DNA from: Allosaccharopolyspora coralli | Lineage (GTDB): Bacteria > Actinomycetota > Actinomycetes > Mycobacteriales > Pseudonocardiaceae | Length of the DNA stretch: 64,000 nucleotides | Direction of reading: 5' to 3' | Assembly (NCBI RefSeq): GCF_009664835.1 | Contig: NZ_CP045929.1 | Location: forward strand, 558,001 to 622,000 | In this document: one piece after another, positions 43,559-51,832 of the stretch | Layout of the letters: each line of letters begins with the position of its first letter | Position numbering within the stretch: position 1 is the first letter of the stretch | Notes under the pieces: model-generated | What the model was told of the DNA's origin: nothing | Databases searched by the model: none | What the model saw: the letters and a program-made list of their open reading frames with translations, nothing else | Program-made: the position numbers and the translations under genes

Positions 43559-43930
43559 CTACTGCTTGGTGCTGTGTAGCCCCACTTCGGCAATGCCCGT
43601 TGCCGAGCCGGACGCCAGTGTCAGCGTGGTGGTCAAGAGCCCGGGGAAGCGATCTTCGAGGTCGTCGTTGCGAAGCCGGACGAAGCATCGCTTGCCCTCT
43701 TCGCGGGTGCGCGTGATTCCGGCCGATCGCAGCACTTTGAGGTGGTAGCTGAGCGTGGAGTTGGCGATCGGCGCGTCCAGGTCACCCCAGGCCCGCTCTT
43801 CGCCGTCGCTGAGGAGTCGAACGAGTCCCAGACGGATGGGGTCGGCTAATGCGTGCAGCACCGTGGGGAGGTTGAGGGACTCCATCGAGGGGTGTGTTGC
43901 GGCAGCCACTCCTCGATCGTACTCTGACAA
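43559..43930 (-). CDS. ArsR/HTH-type transcriptional regulator
   Basis: This protein of up to 123 residues has a winged helix: LHALADPIRLGLVRLLSDGEERAWGDLDAPIANSTLSYHLKVLRSAGITRTREEGKRCFVRL. No metal-binding cysteines are seen, so it is a non-metal ArsR subgroup. The start is uncertain: TTG at 43928-43930, GTG at 43907-43909 and ATG at 43883-43885 are in frame. It is divergent from a truncated MFS transporter gene with an operator-like inverted repeat between, an arrangement typical of a repressor and its exporter. Confidence 0.82.
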   Translation of the reverse strand: MSEYDRGVAAATHPSMESLNLPTVLHALADPIRLGLVRLLSDGEERAWGDLDAPIANSTLSYHLKVLRSAGITRTREEGKRCFVRLRNDDLEDRFPGLLTTTLTLASGSATGIAEVGLHSTKQ

Positions 43931-43950
43931 TCGTTCGATGTTCGTCGATT
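43929..43950. promoter_or_regulatory. Operator candidate between ArsR and MFS genes
   Basis: AATCG and CGATT arms flank TTCGATGTTCGT within 22 bp in a locally AT-rich gap of about 40 bp. It overlaps the ArsR start and precedes the MFS start, consistent with autorepression and exporter control. Confidence 0.45.
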
Positions 43951-43968
43951 ATAGAATGGATACTGGGG

Positions 43969-44724
43969 ATGAGGCGTGTCGGAGCTGCCGGTTATCCGGT
44001 GTGGCTGTTGTGCTTGTTCGTCGGGATGCTCGCCCTCGGCACCGACGAGTTCGTGATCTCGGGGATCTTGCCGGACGTGGCCCGCGACCTCGAGGTGACG
44101 CCAGGAACCGCGGGACTGTTGGTCACTGCTTTCGCGATCGCGTTCGCCGCCGGGGCGCCGATGCTCGCGTTCCTGACCGACAGACTGAACAAGAAATCGG
44201 TGCTGACCGGGGCATTGGTGATTTTCGCGGTGGCCAACGCTGCGGTCGCGGTCAGCGACGAGTTCACCCTCACCCTGCTGCTGCGGGTCGTCGCCGGGCT
44301 GGCAGCCGCCGCTGTGTCGCCGACCTGCATGGTGATCGCAGGGATGGCCGCCCCCGACGGAGAGAGCGGCCGATACTTGGCGGTGGTCACTGCGGGACTC
44401 ACCGTCGCCCTGTTCACCGGCGTGCCGTTCGGGGCGTTCCTCGGTGACGCCCTGACATGGCGGGCGACCTTCGTGTTGATCGCGCTCGTCGGTGTGCTCG
44501 TGGCCGTCTTGAGTGCATTGTGGCGATTCCATTGCTCGGCACGCTCTGGCTCGCGATCGCAGTCGCTTGCGCCGCCGTCCGTCCGGCTCCCGCCGCCGAC
44601 TGCCCACACGCGTCCGCCTCAACGACTGCGACGTAGCCAACTTCTCAAGGGCGCGTCGTGGTTCCCCATCGTGACGCGACGCGGTTCTTCCGGCCTCAGC
44701 CGCGCCTTGCCGATGTCAGGCTGA
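43969..44724 (+). pseudogene. Truncated MFS transporter (first half only)
   Basis: Residues 1-185 are a normal MFS N-terminal half of the AraJ/CmlA drug-exporter type: CLFVGMLALGTDEFVISGILPDVARDLEV, LVTAFAIAFAAGAPMLAFLTDRLNKKSVL, RVVAGLAAAAVSPTCMVIAGMA. From about base 44522 the frame turns into Ser/Arg/Pro-rich sequence with no membrane segments, about 200 residues short of a complete transporter. A neighbouring frame there reads PLLGTLWLAIAVACAAVRPAPAA, suggesting a fusion to the end of another gene. Probably non-functional. Confidence 0.75.
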
Positions 44725-44791
44725 CGACAGCCGACAGCGACGACAGAATTGTCATGACGCGGGCGCGGCTCCGGGGCGCTACCGTGGGCGC

Positions 44792-45058
44792 GTGAACAGC
44801 CGAGAGGTGCCCGGTGGGGTTGTGCACGAGCTGCCCGCAGACTTGAGCGAGGCGCTGCTCGCGAACCCCACGGCACTGGCTGCCTGGGCGGACATCACAC
44901 CCTTGGCCCGCAACGAGTTCATCTGCTGGGTCGAGGACGCCAAGCAGACGGCGACTCGGGGGCGCCGCATTCGCCGGACTCAAGAAGAGTTGGGAGAAGG
45001 CCGGCGCCGACCCTGCTGCTGGCCCGGGTGCCGACACCGGGAGCGCGTGGGCAAGTAG
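44792..45058 (+). CDS. YdeI/OmpD-associated family small protein (OmdA)
   Basis: The 88-residue protein matches the C-terminal hallmark of this family: LPADLSEALLANPTALAAWADITPLARNEFICWVEDAKQTATRGRRI, then EGRRRPCCWPGCRHR. Homologues are often fused to DUF1905 or encoded alone; function is uncertain (named for bacteriocin protection or OmpD association). The GTG at 44792 is the likely start. A perfect 24-nt palindrome follows. Confidence 0.82.
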   Translation: MNSREVPGGVVHELPADLSEALLANPTALAAWADITPLARNEFICWVEDAKQTATRGRRIRRTQEELGEGRRRPCCWPGCRHRERVGK

Positions 45059-45090
45059 CAGGCGTGCGGTGCGTCGGGCTCGAGAGTGAA

Positions 45091-45114
45091 CGGGCCGCCG
45101 GATCCGGCGGCCCG
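45091..45114. terminator. Perfect 24-nt palindrome between convergent genes
   Basis: CGGGCCGCCGGA followed by its exact complement TCCGGCGGCCCG, between the OmdA gene (+) and the hydrolase operon end (-). A strong GC-rich bidirectional terminator candidate. Confidence 0.75.
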
Positions 45115-45130
45115 TCCGTTCGAATCCGCG

Positions 45131-45964
45131 TCAGGACAGGAAGTCGAGCAGCGCGCGGTTGAACTGCTCCGGGTGCGTGGTGTTGAGGCCGTGCGGGCCG
45201 CCCTCGATCAGGGCCAGCGAGCCGTGGGCGAGTGTCTCGTGGGAGCGCTTGCCGCTGACCTCGAACGGCACGATCATGTCCGAGTCGCCGTGGATCACCA
45301 GCGTGGGCACGGAGATCTCGGCGAGCTCGTCCCGGAAGTCGGTCAGGCCGAACGCGCCGACGCAGTCCAGGGTTCCCTTCGGCGACGCGAACGACGCGAT
45401 CTCGCGGTGGTAGAGACGGGTGGGTTCGCTGACCAGGTCGGAGCGCTCGCCCGTGGCGAAGAAGTTGGTGACGAACCCGTCGAGGAACGCGATGCGGTCG
45501 CCGCGCACGCCGTCGCGGAACTGCTGGATCGTCGCGTCGTCCAACCCGCCGCCGGGGTTGTCCGAACTCTGGTAGAGGTACGGCGGGACGGCAGCGGCCA
45601 GCACGGCCTTGGACACGCGGTCGGTGCCGTAGCGGCTCAGGTAGCGGACGACCTCGCCGCCGCCCATCGAGAAGCCGACCAGGGTCGCGTCCCGCAGGTC
45701 GAGGTGGGTGAGCAAAGCGTTCAGGTCGGCGGCGAACGTGTCGTAGTCGTAGCCGCCCCACGGTTGTGAGGAACGACCGAAACCGCGGCGGTCGTAGGTG
45801 ATCACGCGGTGGCCCGCTTCGACGAGCACGGGCACCTGGTTCTCCCAGGCCCGGCCGGACAGCGGCCATCCGTGGATGAGCACCACCGGATTTCCCGAGC
45901 CGTGGTCCTCGTAGTACAGCTCGACCTCGGCGCTGTTCTCGGTGCCGACTCGCACCAGTGCCAT
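45131..45964 (-). CDS. Alpha/beta hydrolase, cofactor-free haloperoxidase type
   Basis: The 277-residue protein has VVLIHGWPLSGRAWENQ, TYDRRGFGRSSQPWGGYDYDTFAADL, the elbow GFSMGGGE, an acid in VIHGDSDMIVPFE and the His in EGGPHGLNTTH. This pattern is that of non-heme chloroperoxidases/perhydrolases (arylesterases). AAGGAGGA precedes the ATG. It is the last gene of a six-gene minus-strand run containing ohr; a role in peroxide or ester chemistry is plausible. Confidence 0.9.
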   Translation of the reverse strand: MALVRVGTENSAEVELYYEDHGSGNPVVLIHGWPLSGRAWENQVPVLVEAGHRVITYDRRGFGRSSQPWGGYDYDTFAADLNALLTHLDLRDATLVGFSMGGGEVVRYLSRYGTDRVSKAVLAAAVPPYLYQSSDNPGGGLDDATIQQFRDGVRGDRIAFLDGFVTNFFATGERSDLVSEPTRLYHREIASFASPKGTLDCVGAFGLTDFRDELAEISVPTLVIHGDSDMIVPFEVSGKRSHETLAHGSLALIEGGPHGLNTTHPEQFNRALLDFLS

Positions 45965-45994
45965 GACGAATCCTCCTTCCGGCTCGATGATCGA

Positions 45995-47002
45995 TCAGGT
46001 GGTCAGGACCATGCGGAACCGCGCCTCGTTGGTGATCATTTTTTCGTAGGCGTCGGCCGCTTCGTCCAGCGGCACGGTCTCGATCATCGGACGGATGTCC
46101 GTGAGCCGGCTGAATCGGAGCGTGTCCTCGGAGTCCTTCGAGGTGCCGGAGGGATGTCCGACGATCGAGGCGCCCGGCATGATCAGTGAGGGAGCGGCCA
46201 CTTGCAGCGGGTCGTTCGCCGCGCCGAGCACCAGCAGCTGCCCGCGTGGCGCGAGGCCGGGCACGGTTTGGGAGGCCGCTTCGCCACTGGACGCGGTCGC
46301 GAGCACGACCTGCGCTCCGCCGAGCTCCGTGAGCGCCTGGCCCGGGTCGGTGGCCTGGCTGTCGATGTGGTGGTGCGCGCCCAGCTTTCGCGCGAGGTCG
46401 GCCTTGGCGGGACCGCGGGAGATCGCGACGACCTCCATGCCCATCCGGGCGGCGAACTGAATGCCGAGGTGGCCCAGGCCGCCGACGCCGAGCACCGCGA
46501 CGCGGTCACCCGGCCGAGCGGTGCTCTCCCGCAGTGCGTGATACGTGGTCACGCCTGCGCACAGCAGCGGTGCGGCCTCGGTCGAGGAGAGTTCCTCGGG
46601 TATCCGGGCCAAGGCGTCGGCCGAGACGACCACGTAGTCGGCGTAGCCGCCGTCGAACGTGATCCCGGGGACGGGGCTGTTCGGGCAGGTGACGAAGTCG
46701 CCTCGCCTGCACGACTCACAGTGGTGGCAGGAGCCGCCGAACCAGCCGACCCCAACGCGCTCTCCCTGCTGCCAGGGCCCGGTCACCGCCGGGCCGAGTT
46801 CGTCGATCACGCCCACGATCTCGTGGCCGGGAACGATCGGATACGGGGTGCTGGGTAGCACTCCTTCCTTGGCCCACATGTCGCTGTGACACACCCCGCA
46901 CGCCTCGACCCGCACCCGGACCTGATCGTCGCGGACCTGGGGCATGTCTCGTTCGACCAGTTCGAGCGGAGCGCCCGCTCGGGCAACCTGCACGGCTCGC
47001 AT
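45995..47002 (-). CDS. Zinc-dependent alcohol dehydrogenase (AdhT-like)
   Basis: The 335-residue enzyme has catalytic-zinc ligands in CGVCHSD and GHEIVGVI, structural-zinc cysteines in SCHHCESCRRGDFVTCPN, and the NAD(P) motif VLGVGGLGHLGIQFAARMG. The layout is that of propanol-preferring ADHs (AdhP/AdhT). It interconverts alcohols and aldehydes. GAGGAG precedes the ATG at 47000-47002. It is fifth in the ohr operon, 30 bp upstream of the hydrolase; likely aldehyde detoxification, by inference. Confidence 0.9.
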   Translation of the reverse strand: MRAVQVARAGAPLELVERDMPQVRDDQVRVRVEACGVCHSDMWAKEGVLPSTPYPIVPGHEIVGVIDELGPAVTGPWQQGERVGVGWFGGSCHHCESCRRGDFVTCPNSPVPGITFDGGYADYVVVSADALARIPEELSSTEAAPLLCAGVTTYHALRESTARPGDRVAVLGVGGLGHLGIQFAARMGMEVVAISRGPAKADLARKLGAHHHIDSQATDPGQALTELGGAQVVLATASSGEAASQTVPGLAPRGQLLVLGAANDPLQVAAPSLIMPGASIVGHPSGTSKDSEDTLRFSRLTDIRPMIETVPLDEAADAYEKMITNEARFRMVLTT

Positions 47003-47118
47003 CGTTGCTCCTCGATCGCGTCGTTGTGCTGGGGTGGTCCTCCCGGGCACGGCCCCCCGTGGGTCGTGCGTGCGCACCGGGCCCATGCGTGCCCGGAAGG
47101 ACCGGATCGGGTGGCCGC

Positions 47119-47556
47119 TCAGGCCAGGGAGGCGGTCAGTTCGAGGTGGATCCCGTCGGGATCGCTGAACGAAAGGATGGCCAGCCCGGAGTCGGGCAGG
47201 TCGATGACCTCTCCGTGGGTGACCCCGGCGGCGTCGAGCCGGTCGCGGGCGGTCACCAGTTCGTCCCGTGAGTCGACCCAGAAGCTGAGGTGGTCCAGGC
47301 CGGTGTTTTCGGAGTCGAACCGCTGTCCCGACGGGGCCACCGGGCGAAGCCCGAGGAGTTCTCCGCCGGGGGTTTGGTACACGGTGCCGCCGTAGAACTG
47401 CTCCGGCGATTCCCGCACCGCCGCCTCGTCGGCGCGATCGGAACTGTCGATGACCACGGGCCAGCCGAGCACTTCGTCGTAGAACGCCTTCGAGCGGGCG
47501 ATATCTGTGACGGTCAGTCGCACGTGGGCGAATCCGGAACTACTGATCAGAGCCAC
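47119..47556 (-). CDS. VOC-superfamily (glyoxalase/bleomycin-resistance) protein
   Basis: The 145-residue protein has two beta-alpha-beta-beta-beta modules: FAHVRLTVTDIARSKAFYDEVLGWPVV, then GLDHLSFWVDSRDELVTARDRL and SFSDPDGIHLEL with the terminal metal-ligand Glu. VOC proteins include glyoxalases, dioxygenases and thiol transferases; this one is not assignable. GTG at 47554-47556 has TGGAGGA upstream. Fourth in the operon. Confidence 0.86.
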   Translation of the reverse strand: MALISSSGFAHVRLTVTDIARSKAFYDEVLGWPVVIDSSDRADEAAVRESPEQFYGGTVYQTPGGELLGLRPVAPSGQRFDSENTGLDHLSFWVDSRDELVTARDRLDAAGVTHGEVIDLPDSGLAILSFSDPDGIHLELTASLA

Positions 47557-47600
47557 GGAGAACGTCCTCCAGTCCTCGTCGAGACCGTTCCGAGCCGGTG

Positions 47601-48020
47601 TCAGACCGTGGCCCGCAGCGTGACGTCGATGTTGCCGCGGGTGGCCTTCGAGTACGGGCAGGCCTGGTGAGCCTTGTGCATCAGGTCGTCGGCGGCCTGC
47701 TGGTCCATACCCGGGAAGTGGCCGGTCATCGTGGCGTTGAGACCGAAACTGGTCTCGTCCGGTCCGATGCCGACTTCCGCGTCGACGGTTGTTCCGTCGG
47801 GAACGGTGACGTCGTCGTTTCTGGCCACGAGCCGCAGTGCGCCGTGGAAGCACGTGGCGTAGGCCGCGGCGAACAGCTGCTCGGGGTTGGTGCCCTGGCC
47901 GTCGCCGCCCATCGCGGTCGGCATTCGCACCGGCACGTCGATCTGCTTGTCCGACGAGCGAACCTGCCCGTCTCGGCCGCCGCCGCTGGAGACGGCTTCC
48001 GCGGTGTAGACGATGCTCAT
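47601..48020 (-). CDS. ohr: Organic hydroperoxide resistance protein Ohr
   Basis: The 139-residue OsmC/Ohr protein has the two redox cysteines: the peroxidatic one in YATCFHGAL and the resolving one in ACPYSKATRGN, with NPEQLFAAAYA between the arginine region and Cys. It reduces organic and lipid hydroperoxides using lipoylated proteins. AAGGAGGA precedes the ATG. The matching regulator OhrR is encoded divergently at the head of the operon, so induction by organic peroxides is expected. Confidence 0.94.
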   Translation of the reverse strand: MSIVYTAEAVSSGGGRDGQVRSSDKQIDVPVRMPTAMGGDGQGTNPEQLFAAAYATCFHGALRLVARNDDVTVPDGTTVDAEVGIGPDETSFGLNATMTGHFPGMDQQAADDLMHKAHQACPYSKATRGNIDVTLRATV

Positions 48021-48057
48021 GTCGTTCCTCCTTGCGATACGGGGTGTTGCGGGCAGT

Positions 48058-49140
48058 TCAGTATCGATCCGCGTCGGACGCCGGAAGATTGGCCGGTGTC
48101 CGGGTCTCCTGGCCGTTGACCGTGGCTCCGGCGTGGGCGATGTGCGGGGTGTGTTGCAGGAAGTCGGCCGGGAAGTCCAGGCGCGGTTGCGACAGTTTGT
48201 CCAGAGTGGACATTTCGTCGGTGCTCAACTCGATCTCCAGCGCGGACAGGTTGGCTTCGAGTTGGTCGAGCCGACGCGCGCCGATGATGGTCGAGTGCAC
48301 CCGGCAACGCTGCTGGACCCACGCCAGCGCAACAGCCGCCACCGACACGCCGTGACCGTCCGCGATCGCCCGCAGCTGGTCGATCAGCGCGTAGTCCTGT
48401 TCGGACAACTGGCCCGTCAGGTTCGGTCCGCGGTCGGACTGCGCGGTTCCCGCGTTCTCCCGCGTGTACTTGCCGGACAGCAGACCACCCCGGAGTGGAC
48501 TCCACGGGGTGACACCCAGGCCGAGGTCCTCGGCCATGGGCAGCAGCTCGCCTTCCACGGTGCGCTCGAGCAACGAGTACTCGACCTGCAACGCGGTCAG
48601 CGGTGTCCACCCGCGCGACTGCGCCAGCGTGTGCGCCTGGGCGGTCTTCCATGCCGGGGTGTCGGAGAATCCGACATAGCGCACCTTGCCCGCGCCGACT
48701 AGGTCGTCGAGCGCCCGCATCGTCTCCTCGATCGGAGTGTCCTGGTCCCAGGCGTGCATCCAGTAGAGGTCGATGTGGTCGGTCCGCAACCGGCGCAGCG
48801 ACTCCTCGACCGCACTCATGACCGCCTTGCGTCCGGTGCCGCCACCGTTGGGATCACCGGGGTAGAGGTTGGCGAAGAACTTCGTGGCCAGCACCACGCG
48901 GTCACGGAGCCCCGGGTGGTCGGCGAAGTGATCGCCGATGATCTTCTCCGAGTGGCCGTTCGTGTAGATGTTGGCGGTGTCGACGAAGTTGCCGCCGCGC
49001 TCCAGGTAACGCGAGAGCACGGCGCGCGACTCGTGCTCGTCGGCACCCCAGCCCCAGTCCTGTCCGAACGTCATCGTGCCCAGGCACAACGGACTCACCC
49101 GGAGTCCGGAGCGCCCCAGCGTCACGTACGAGTCCAACAT
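48058..49140 (-). CDS. Aldo/keto reductase (ohr operon)
   Basis: The 360-residue AKR has NFVDTANIYTNGHSEKIIGDH (Asp and Tyr), VLATKFFAN (Lys) and IDLYWMHAWDQDTPIEETM (His), plus IIGARRLDQLEANLSALEIELS for NADPH. It groups with AKR11/14-like proteins. Substrate is unknown. GGGAGG precedes the ATG. It is second in the operon, with 37 bp to ohr. Confidence 0.9.
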   Translation of the reverse strand: MLDSYVTLGRSGLRVSPLCLGTMTFGQDWGWGADEHESRAVLSRYLERGGNFVDTANIYTNGHSEKIIGDHFADHPGLRDRVVLATKFFANLYPGDPNGGGTGRKAVMSAVEESLRRLRTDHIDLYWMHAWDQDTPIEETMRALDDLVGAGKVRYVGFSDTPAWKTAQAHTLAQSRGWTPLTALQVEYSLLERTVEGELLPMAEDLGLGVTPWSPLRGGLLSGKYTRENAGTAQSDRGPNLTGQLSEQDYALIDQLRAIADGHGVSVAAVALAWVQQRCRVHSTIIGARRLDQLEANLSALEIELSTDEMSTLDKLSQPRLDFPADFLQHTPHIAHAGATVNGQETRTPANLPASDADRY

Positions 49141-49158
49141 CGCGAACCTCCCGTTCGC

Positions 49159-50193
49159 TTACGGGGTGACGAGCACCTTGAGTGCCTCGCGGTCGCTCAT
49201 CGCGCGGTAGCCCTCCGGAACTTGTTCGAGGCCGACCGTGCGGTCGAAGACCCGGCCGGGCTGGATCTCGCCGGAGAGCACGTCCTCCAGCAGCTCGGGG
49301 ATGTAAGCGCGCGACGGCGCGACACCGCCGACGATGGAGACGTTGCGGAAGAACACGTGGGAGAAGTCCAGGCGGCCCTTCTCGTACTGCGGCACACCCA
49401 CTCGGGACACCGCGCCACCGGCGCGGACGACCCCGAGCGCCGTCTCCAGGGCCTGCTCGGTGCCCACGCACTCCAGTACCGCCGGGGTGCCGTTGCCGCC
49501 GGTGAGTTCGCGTACCCGCGTGGCGCCTTCTTCGCCTCGCTCGGCGACGACCTCGTCGGCGCCGAACGAGCGACCGAGATCGGTGCGATCGGGGTGCCTG
49601 CCCATCAGGACGACCTGCTCGGCGCCGAGCCGCTTGGCGGCCAGCACCGCCGAGAGACCGACCGCGCCGTCACCGATCACGGTGACTCGCGAACCGGCTC
49701 CCACCCGCGCGCAGATCGCGGCGTGATGGCCGGTGGCGAACACGTCCGAGAGGGTCAGCAACGACGGCATCAGCGGGTCGTCCGCCGAGACCGGCAGCTT
49801 CACCAGCGTGCCGTCGGCCAGCGGCACCCGGGCGGCTTCCCCTTGGCCGCCGTCGGTGCCTGCGCCCCAGCCGCCGCCGTGCTCGCACGAGGAGGTCAGC
49901 CCCTCGGCGCAGAACTCGCAGGTGCCGTCGCTGATCAGGAACGGTGCTACGACCACGTCGCCGGGGCCGAACCCGGTCACGGCGGAGCCGACTTCCTCGA
50001 CCACACCGATGAACTCGTGCCCGATCCGATCTCCGGTCGCGGTGGCCTCCCGTTGCTTGTACGGCCACAGGTCGCTGCCGCAGATGCAGGCTCGCGTGAT
50101 CCGCACCAGCGCGTCGGTGGGCTCGGCCAGCTTCGCGTCCGGCACGTCTTCCACCCGGACGTCACCGGCGCCGTAGATCAACGTGGCTCGCAT
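49159..50193 (-). CDS. Zinc-dependent alcohol dehydrogenase (first gene of ohr operon)
   Basis: The 344-residue medium-chain dehydrogenase has CICGSDLWPY, GHEFIGVVEEVG, a cysteine cluster TCEFCAEGLTSSCEHGG (fewer cysteines than a full structural-zinc lobe), and VIGDGAVGLSAVLAAKRLGAEQV as coenzyme motif. Similar enzymes act on threonine, sorbitol or short alcohols. The start ATG at 50191-50193 is chosen by CCGGAGGACG immediately upstream; an ATG six codons earlier is less likely. It lies 260 bp from the divergent ohrR gene. Confidence 0.9.
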   Translation of the reverse strand: MRATLIYGAGDVRVEDVPDAKLAEPTDALVRITRACICGSDLWPYKQREATATGDRIGHEFIGVVEEVGSAVTGFGPGDVVVAPFLISDGTCEFCAEGLTSSCEHGGGWGAGTDGGQGEAARVPLADGTLVKLPVSADDPLMPSLLTLSDVFATGHHAAICARVGAGSRVTVIGDGAVGLSAVLAAKRLGAEQVVLMGRHPDRTDLGRSFGADEVVAERGEEGATRVRELTGGNGTPAVLECVGTEQALETALGVVRAGGAVSRVGVPQYEKGRLDFSHVFFRNVSIVGGVAPSRAYIPELLEDVLSGEIQPGRVFDRTVGLEQVPEGYRAMSDREALKVLVTP

Positions 50194-50240
50194 TCGTCCT
50201 CCGGTAGTCATCGTCCACCAAGAAATGGTGCTCCAGGTCC

Positions 50241-50274
50241 TTGCACACTAGGTACACGATCTGGGCCTACGCAA
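50241..50274. promoter_or_regulatory. Inverted repeat in the ohrR-operon divergent region
   Basis: TTGC..TAGG at 50241-50252 mirrors CCTA..GCAA at 50266-50274 with unequal inner gaps. It is located between the divergent OhrR gene and the six-gene operon, so it is a candidate OhrR operator, but it does not match a consensus I can recall. Confidence 0.3.
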
Positions 50275-50452
50275 CATCGCGGCGCAACGGGTGGGCGGCT
50301 CGGAACAAAGCCGGATCGCGCACCACGAACCCGTGCTCCAGGCGTTCCCCGCTCCCGGTCTGCCTACACTCGGATGCGGTGAATCAGGGGCACACCAGCA
50401 CCTGGGCCACGAGGACTTTGAGTCCGAGCTGCGTGCCGTCTACCGTCGGGCC

Positions 50453-50959
50453 ATGGCGACATCGCAGGCACAACACCCCGACGACCTCGAGGGTGCGCAG
50501 GACCTTCAGCTGGAGAACCAGCTGTGCTTCGCGCTGTACGCCGCGTCGAGGGCCGTCACCGAGCTGTACCGCCCGCTGCTCACCGAGTTGGGGGTGACCT
50601 ACCCGCAGTACCTCGTGCTGCTGGTCCTCTGGGAGCGCGACACCCGTCCGGTCAAAGACCTCACCGAAGCCTTGCAGCTCGACTACGGCACCGTGTCACC
50701 ACTGTTGAAACGACTCGAAACCCACGGGTTGGTCACGCGGCGCCGTGCCAGCGACAACGAGTCCCGCGTGCTGGTCAGCCTCACCCCCGCAGGCCGCGAG
50801 CTGCGCGCCCGCGCCACCGGCATCCCGCACGCGCTGCGCTGCGCGCTCCAGCGTTCCGACCATGGCGCCAACCGCGAACTGATCGACACCCTGCAGCGAG
50901 TCACCGCCGCCGCACAGGCAGCCGAGCCGCTGACCGTCACGGACGACGACGCCTCGTAG
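50453..50959 (+). CDS. ohrR: OhrR-type MarR-family peroxide-sensing repressor
   Basis: The 168-residue protein has the OhrR signature LENQLCFALYAASRAVTELYRPLLTELGVTYPQYLVLLVLWE, where the Cys is the peroxide sensor and the two Tyr contact it. The winged helix LTEALQLDYGTVSPLLKRLETHGLVTRRRASDNESRVLVSLT follows. It represses ohr until the Cys is oxidised by organic peroxide. ATG at 50453 begins the family homology. It is divergent from the operon containing ohr. Confidence 0.92.
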   Translation: MATSQAQHPDDLEGAQDLQLENQLCFALYAASRAVTELYRPLLTELGVTYPQYLVLLVLWERDTRPVKDLTEALQLDYGTVSPLLKRLETHGLVTRRRASDNESRVLVSLTPAGRELRARATGIPHALRCALQRSDHGANRELIDTLQRVTAAAQAAEPLTVTDDDAS

Positions 50960-51033
50960 GGACTCCTGGCAGACAGTGTTGCTTGGTGGTCGGGTTGAGC
51001 ACGTGGTGTCCATACAGATCAACCCGCGCACTC

Positions 51034-51687
51034 TCACTCGCCCTCGGAAGCCTTCCGTCGCTTGACCGAGCCGAGTGGTTCGGGCGCTTGGAGCCGGTAC
51101 CGCACGCCGAGCACGCGGATCACGAAACACACCGCCGCGGCTGCGAGCGCGGCAGGCAGCCCGTAGAAGCCGAGTTCGAAAGCGATCACGGTGATCACGG
51201 CCGCCACCAAGGCCGGGAGGGCGTACAGGTCGCTGCGCAGCACCGTCGGAATGCGCAGGACGAGCATGTCCCGGATCGTGCCGCCGCCCACTCCGGTCAC
51301 CACTCCCAACAGGAGCGCGGGGCCGATCCCGAGACCGAAGTCGAGTGCTTTGCTCGCGCCGATGACCGCGAACGTGCTCAACCCGATCGCGTCGAGCACC
51401 ATGATCGGGGTACCCAGCCGGTCGAGCGCCTTGCTGAGCGCGAACGCGATCAGTCCACCGGCGACGGCGAGCGCGAAATAACGCCAGTCGCGGAACGTGG
51501 CAGGCGGTATCGCCCCGATGAGGACGTCGCGGATGACGCCGCCGCCCAGCGCGGTGATCATGCCGAGGGCGACGACGCCGACCACGTCGAGCCGTGCGAC
51601 GCGGACCGCGGTCAACGCCCCGTTGAGTCCGAACGCGAAGGTCCCTGTCAGATCCAGTGCGACCAGCAGCGGCGGTTGGTAGGTCAT
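51034..51687 (-). CDS. TRIC-family cation channel (UPF0126/YadS)
   Basis: The 217-residue membrane protein has seven hydrophobic segments as two inverted repeats, each with the hallmark GGGxxRDxL: ALGGGVIRDVLIG and GVGGGTIRDMLVL. This family forms trimeric monovalent cation channels in bacteria and archaea. The C-terminus is basic (SVKRRKASEGE). ATG at 51685-51687. Convergent with ohrR. It has no obvious functional link to neighbours. Confidence 0.92.
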   Translation of the reverse strand: MTYQPPLLVALDLTGTFAFGLNGALTAVRVARLDVVGVVALGMITALGGGVIRDVLIGAIPPATFRDWRYFALAVAGGLIAFALSKALDRLGTPIMVLDAIGLSTFAVIGASKALDFGLGIGPALLLGVVTGVGGGTIRDMLVLRIPTVLRSDLYALPALVAAVITVIAFELGFYGLPAALAAAAVCFVIRVLGVRYRLQAPEPLGSVKRRKASEGE

Positions 51688-51832
51688 GCGACTTGCATAC
51701 CCCGTGACGGGCGTCGGTGTCGCGTGGGCGCTCCACGATCCCGTGTCGACCCGGGCGGTCGAATGAGCGGACGTCGCTGTCGCGATGCGATCACTGGAAT
51801 CCGACTGGCTCGCCGCGCCGTAGAGTCGCATC

